From positions 33,341,315 through 33,405,314 of the forward strand of contig OU744730.1 of assembly GCA_916613615.1 (NCBI GenBank): a stretch of 64,000 bases of DNA, read 5' to 3'. This document shows, piece after piece, positions 60,097 through 64,000 of this stretch. Within the stretch, counting starts at the first letter, position 1. Each line of letters starts with the position of its first letter. The notes below the pieces were generated by a model. The model did no database searches, had not been told where the DNA came from, and was given only the letters and a program-made list of their open reading frames with translations. The translations under genes were made by a program, and so were the position numbers. The stretch is from Steromphala cineraria (taxonomy: Eukaryota > Mollusca > Gastropoda > Trochida > Trochidae).

Positions 60097-60759
60097 CTCA
60101 CTCTTTGTACTTATAATTTGGATAATCAACATTTAAATTGGTACTGTGAACAATTACATCACACATTTTGTATTTAAGAGATACTTGTTTTGTATTTTGA
60201 AGAATAATTTGTCATATGCTTTCATCTGTATACTGCATGATATAAAGGTTGGAATCAAATGTTGGAAAGACACCTGTTTGTATAAAATGAAGTGTCCTGG
60301 AGGCTTTTTTCACTGAATTTAAATATTGAATTTATACCTATATATATTATATAGTGAACACATTTTAGCAATAAGAAATGCTTAGGTAAATCCTATTTGA
60401 ACAGGCGCATTTACTATCATATCCAAAGACATTAAAACCACACACAAAGAGGGTATATTACATGTATTTGTATACTTTCATTCTTTACATTGTTTATCAA
60501 CATTTGTCATCCATTCTTTATTTCTTGCAAAAAGATGAAATATTCAACATCACAAGTGAAGATACTAAATTCAATGCAGTATTTTAAAAGCTTTTTTCAC
60601 TCAGATAATATACTGTAGTAAATAGAGAGAGTCAAATTTCTGTTACATACACCCATGAGACACCTGAGCGATTAAAAATGTAGGTAAAAGTATATGTATC
60701 ACAAGTGAGGATATCCCAGTCTATTGTGTGTTGGTCAATCAGCTACAGTGAGCAAGGTC

Positions 60760-60953
60760 GCTGCATGTTTACTACATAACGCAGCAGCTCTGATGTAAAC
60801 AACGTCACAGCCTGCACAGGTGCTTCACGTAGATAAGTAAATACCTACGTACACTGCAGCTAAATCTCCCTGGCTTTGGGACTGCAGTGACGCACCGAGC
60901 AGGGCCATTCTCATAGTCAGGAGAATCTATTCATATTGAAAACAGGATTATCT
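60760..60953 (+). promoter_or_regulatory. possible internal promoter / alternative 5' exon
   Basis: A GC-richer island in AT-rich DNA with AACGTCACAG and CAGTGACGCAC (half-CRE-like). It runs into ATTATCT followed by the strong donor GTAAGTT at 60954. No reading frame. It could be a non-coding alternative first exon. Confidence 0.25.
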
Positions 60954-61241
60954 GTAAGTTTTTGTGCATTTTGCTATGATAATTTATTCTTATGTTATTA
61001 ATTATTTTAATATGTATTTTTTGCAAATTTAGGGTTATTTTGTATTGAAATATTATGTATTTATTTTTAGTTATATGTTTTATATATATTTTAATAATTT
61101 TCTTAATTTATTCATCATATCTTTTTTTCAGGTCATGTTTTTATGTTTTGTTTAGAGTTTTATGAATTAAAAAATGCTTTTTAATCAAGATTGAAGAATT
61201 TTAATTATTTTTTCATATAATTTGATTGAATCTGTTTTCAG

Positions 61242-61253
61242 GATCGTCATTAT
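61242..61253 (+). CDS. candidate 12 bp microexon (DRHY)
   Basis: GATCGTCATTAT lies between a strong acceptor (AATCTGTTTTCAG) and a strong donor (GTAAGTTATT). It is 12 bases, phase-neutral, and would extend FRPHKS with Asp-Arg-His-Tyr. This recalls the RRRY that follows YKP in vertebrate NHE3. Alternatively the reading may continue as a longer terminal exon to a TGA near 61350. Confidence 0.35.
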
Positions 61254-64000
61254 GTAAGTTATTGTTTATTTGATAGAGCTAGAGCTTGTAGTTTGAAGAT
61301 TTCAAGAAATAATTTATGCTTTGAGATTTTATTAGTTGGTGAATGTTTATGATGAGATAGACTGCATAATTAAAAACAGTAAGAACCTTACATAGGATTT
61401 TTCAGATAAATCAGTTTATTTAGAATCAGAATTACAGAATTCAATTTAAAAATATTATCCTAGCTGCCTTTTCCTTGGTTTTATGGTTTATTTTACCCTA
61501 ATACAACCTTAATTTGACATTCCTACAAAAAGGCAATGGAATATCCTCAAACAATTGATATTTAATTTTGGAAATATGATCCATGCTTTCTTTTCCCTGG
61601 TTTTACGATTTATTTTATCCTAATACATGTAGTACTCGTGACTTTACCTCAACATATGAATAAAAACTAATGAAATATACTAGAACAATTCACAAAATTG
61701 ATCATAAATGTCATAGCTTCGGTTGTAACAAATATTGTTACAATTAATGGGTGTACTGTATATGCTTAGCCTCTGTTTGTTAAAATCATGGTTTTAGACT
61801 AGTTTGATGTTGAAATAAAACAATAAAAATTATGAAAGTAAGAAAATCGTAATTTGCCTTGATTCAGTTGACAGATGTTTTGTCTAAAAATTGGAAACTC
61901 AGAAAACTTCTTAATATTAAAGTCATTGAACTGAGGAGTTGCATAGATTTCTTCATTATCAAATACCTACATTGTGCTTTATAGATTTGCTTAGAATTGA
62001 TGGACATACTTATATTTTGATTAGTACAATTATTTTATTGACGTTTTTTGCCATTATAAATGTTAGACTTGTACAGTCTAGTGCCAGGGGTCTCAGTGAC
62101 AGACTGTTTGCCTCATATTAAACATTTGGGAGAATAAATGTAGTGGGATGCACATTTAGCTTTGACTCAATATATAGTTCCTTCAGGACTCAACTTGTAA
62201 AGAACCTCTCGATATGCAGTCAGTCTTGGTTGCAGTTAGGGAGAAGCAACCATTGTTTATTAGAAGGTTGCAAGTTTTACTGCAACACAGAGTTTTGGTC
62301 TTTCTTCCTGGGATTATACAAATCCCTGTGATATCAGTGAAATACTTTAAATGTCACCAATCTTCACCTTTTGGATGAATGTAAAGAAAAGTAACTTCAT
62401 CATTATATTCAATGGGACTCAATATACTCGGCATGGATACACTTACCTTCCGATACACAGAGTCCCACAAAGTGTTACCCTCTTGAAAGCTAGCCAAATA
62501 CATGAGTGCTCAGATTTGTATCTCTCTCTGTACCTTATTTTCTCTGATAAATGGTTGACACTCAATGAAGAATCTATTCAGAGCTTCTCGCAATAAGCAG
62601 GTATTTATCATGCACATTTGTCATTTAGCAATAAGAACAAAAGGACTGTGTTTTCTTTGTTGTTTTATGATTTAAAGATTTGGTGACTCTTTGACGTATA
62701 ACAAGTGTCACAGGGACTACACCTTAAATGAATGAATTGTATCAAGAAGGGACTAGCCTTATGTCAAGCATTGATCTGCTTGATCTGCAACCACTGACAA
62801 GAGATGTTCTTGGGTAACTTGTCGCTATGTGATGAGGATATTAGCATATTGTCATGCACGCAGCACGTGCCCTACATGTGGGCAGGGTGGTTGGCACCGC
62901 TACAGAGTTCCTTGTATAACCGCTATTATTAGATATATGTGCCACTTACATCAGTTAGATCACTCCATTCACCAGGCCGTTGCTTAGCTTCCAAGAAGAG
63001 TCCATTACTGAATAACCATTCAGTTTACAGGTGTTAGGAAACCATAGGAAAATGAATACTATATGTAAAACATATTTTTCAAATGTACAGATTTTCTTCA
63101 ATTACTTTCCATGTGCAGGTGACATCATATGCTCTTTAATATCATAAGTGATGAATAATAGTATTGCTTTGATTAAATATTTTTGTTCATTTTAAGAAAA
63201 CATAATTTCCCAACAGAATAACTTTCAGGTTCACCTACATATGCCAAGTACCTCCCAGCTGTCCATTTGAAGTTGTGTTTTTCTTCAAATGAAATAAGAT
63301 GACTTGATACAATTGTTAAACATCCTTTTTATTATTATAACTAAATTTCCAGGATAAGGCTTTTAGTTTTTGCCTATGACAAATTTTTTTAAAACATATT
63401 GACATATGTACATTAGATGTATATTTTCAAGTGATGATTCTAAAATGGCCTAAATAAACATGATACTAAAAGATAATATCAGTCAGTAAGTTTTGTACTT
63501 GCAAATATGATTATGATAGTGCAAGTACAATGATATGCAAAAGCCTGAGATTAAGATATGTATCTAAACAGTAGCTTAATCTGTCATCCATCATTTGAAT
63601 ACCAAAAAATGATACCATTCAGTTATGAAAATATTTATATCCTTGAAGTAATATATTTTACTATTTAGCATTAAATGAATATTCATGTATGGGAACAGCT
63701 GATGTGTGATGGTATCTTTTTATTTAATTTTTGTGTCCATGCATGGATGACTGCACGTGATTAGTGAAGCGAGATGTGAAACACCTTGAACAAACCAAAT
63801 GAACCAAGGTGTCCTGAACCCTGCTGATACAACTAAAAATCTATTGCAGTCACTTCATATCATAATATGTCATTGAGACAAAGTCAAACATTTTCACGAA
63901 AAACCTTTTATCTTCTAAAAAGGAAAAATCTATCCCTTTTTTTTCTGCCATCTTGAAAATTTCGCATTACAAGAGAACAAACATGCTGTATCATGCTTAT
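61254..64000 (+). other. downstream intron or intergenic DNA, nothing recognised
   Basis: AT-rich with short chance reading frames only. The remaining tail exons of the exchanger are expected beyond the window edge. Confidence 0.5.

Overview
The window is AT-rich animal DNA carrying one spliced protein-coding gene on the + strand. The gene is a plasma-membrane type Na+/H+ exchanger (SLC9A/NHE family; the closest fit by eye is the NHE2/NHE3/NHE5 branch). Nine exons can be joined with consistent GT-AG sites and reading phases: 10100-10310, 15161-15627, 30009-30265, 30740-30957, 32382-32584, 33247-33336, 34198-34268, 35131-35343 and 58870-59014. They encode 625 residues: signal peptide or first membrane helix, the 12-helix exchanger core with its catalytic motifs, and the first part of the cytoplasmic tail. 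The usual long tail probably continues beyond position 64000. The style of the genome (long introns, minisatellite-bearing rolling-circle-type elements, many small TTAA and TA MITEs, non-LTR retrotransposons with short repeat tails) suggests a marine invertebrate, probably a bivalve mollusc. That is inference, not proof.

Layout. 1-9900 is upstream intergenic DNA with a cluster of nuclear-receptor half-sites and several MITEs. 9900-10310 is the putative promoter and exon 1. Intron 1 (4.9 kb) holds a TA-flanked MITE, a degenerate ~40 bp tandem repeat and two truncated minisatellite elements. Intron 2 (14.4 kb) holds a palindromic MITE with a 9 bp target duplication, a large minisatellite element (27 monomers of exactly 145 bp plus about 7 of a second subfamily), another MITE, a second minisatellite element and a fold-back element. 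Introns 3-7 are compact. Intron 3 contains a decayed partial copy of exon 4, and intron 7 contains an old internal duplication. Intron 8 (23.5 kb) is a transposon landfill: a tRNA-type SINE, a pair of inverted repeats 19 kb apart, a block of palindromes alternating with TGACGTCA sites, a 25/27 bp tandem array, two substantial LINE copies plus three fragments, more MITEs and a third minisatellite element. After exon 9 there are only candidate exons (60043 and 61242) and a possible internal promoter near 60.8 kb.

The strongest novelty leads are these. (1) The minisatellite elements have hairpins at both ends, and the left hairpin shows compensatory base changes between copies. They look like Helentron-type non-autonomous elements. 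(2) The palindrome/CRE modules at 40.5-41.9 kb. (3) Two elements that are followed by a second copy of their own upstream flank. (4) The inverted repeats at 36.4 and 55.7 kb. (5) The remnant of a duplicated exon 4 carrying an in-frame stop.
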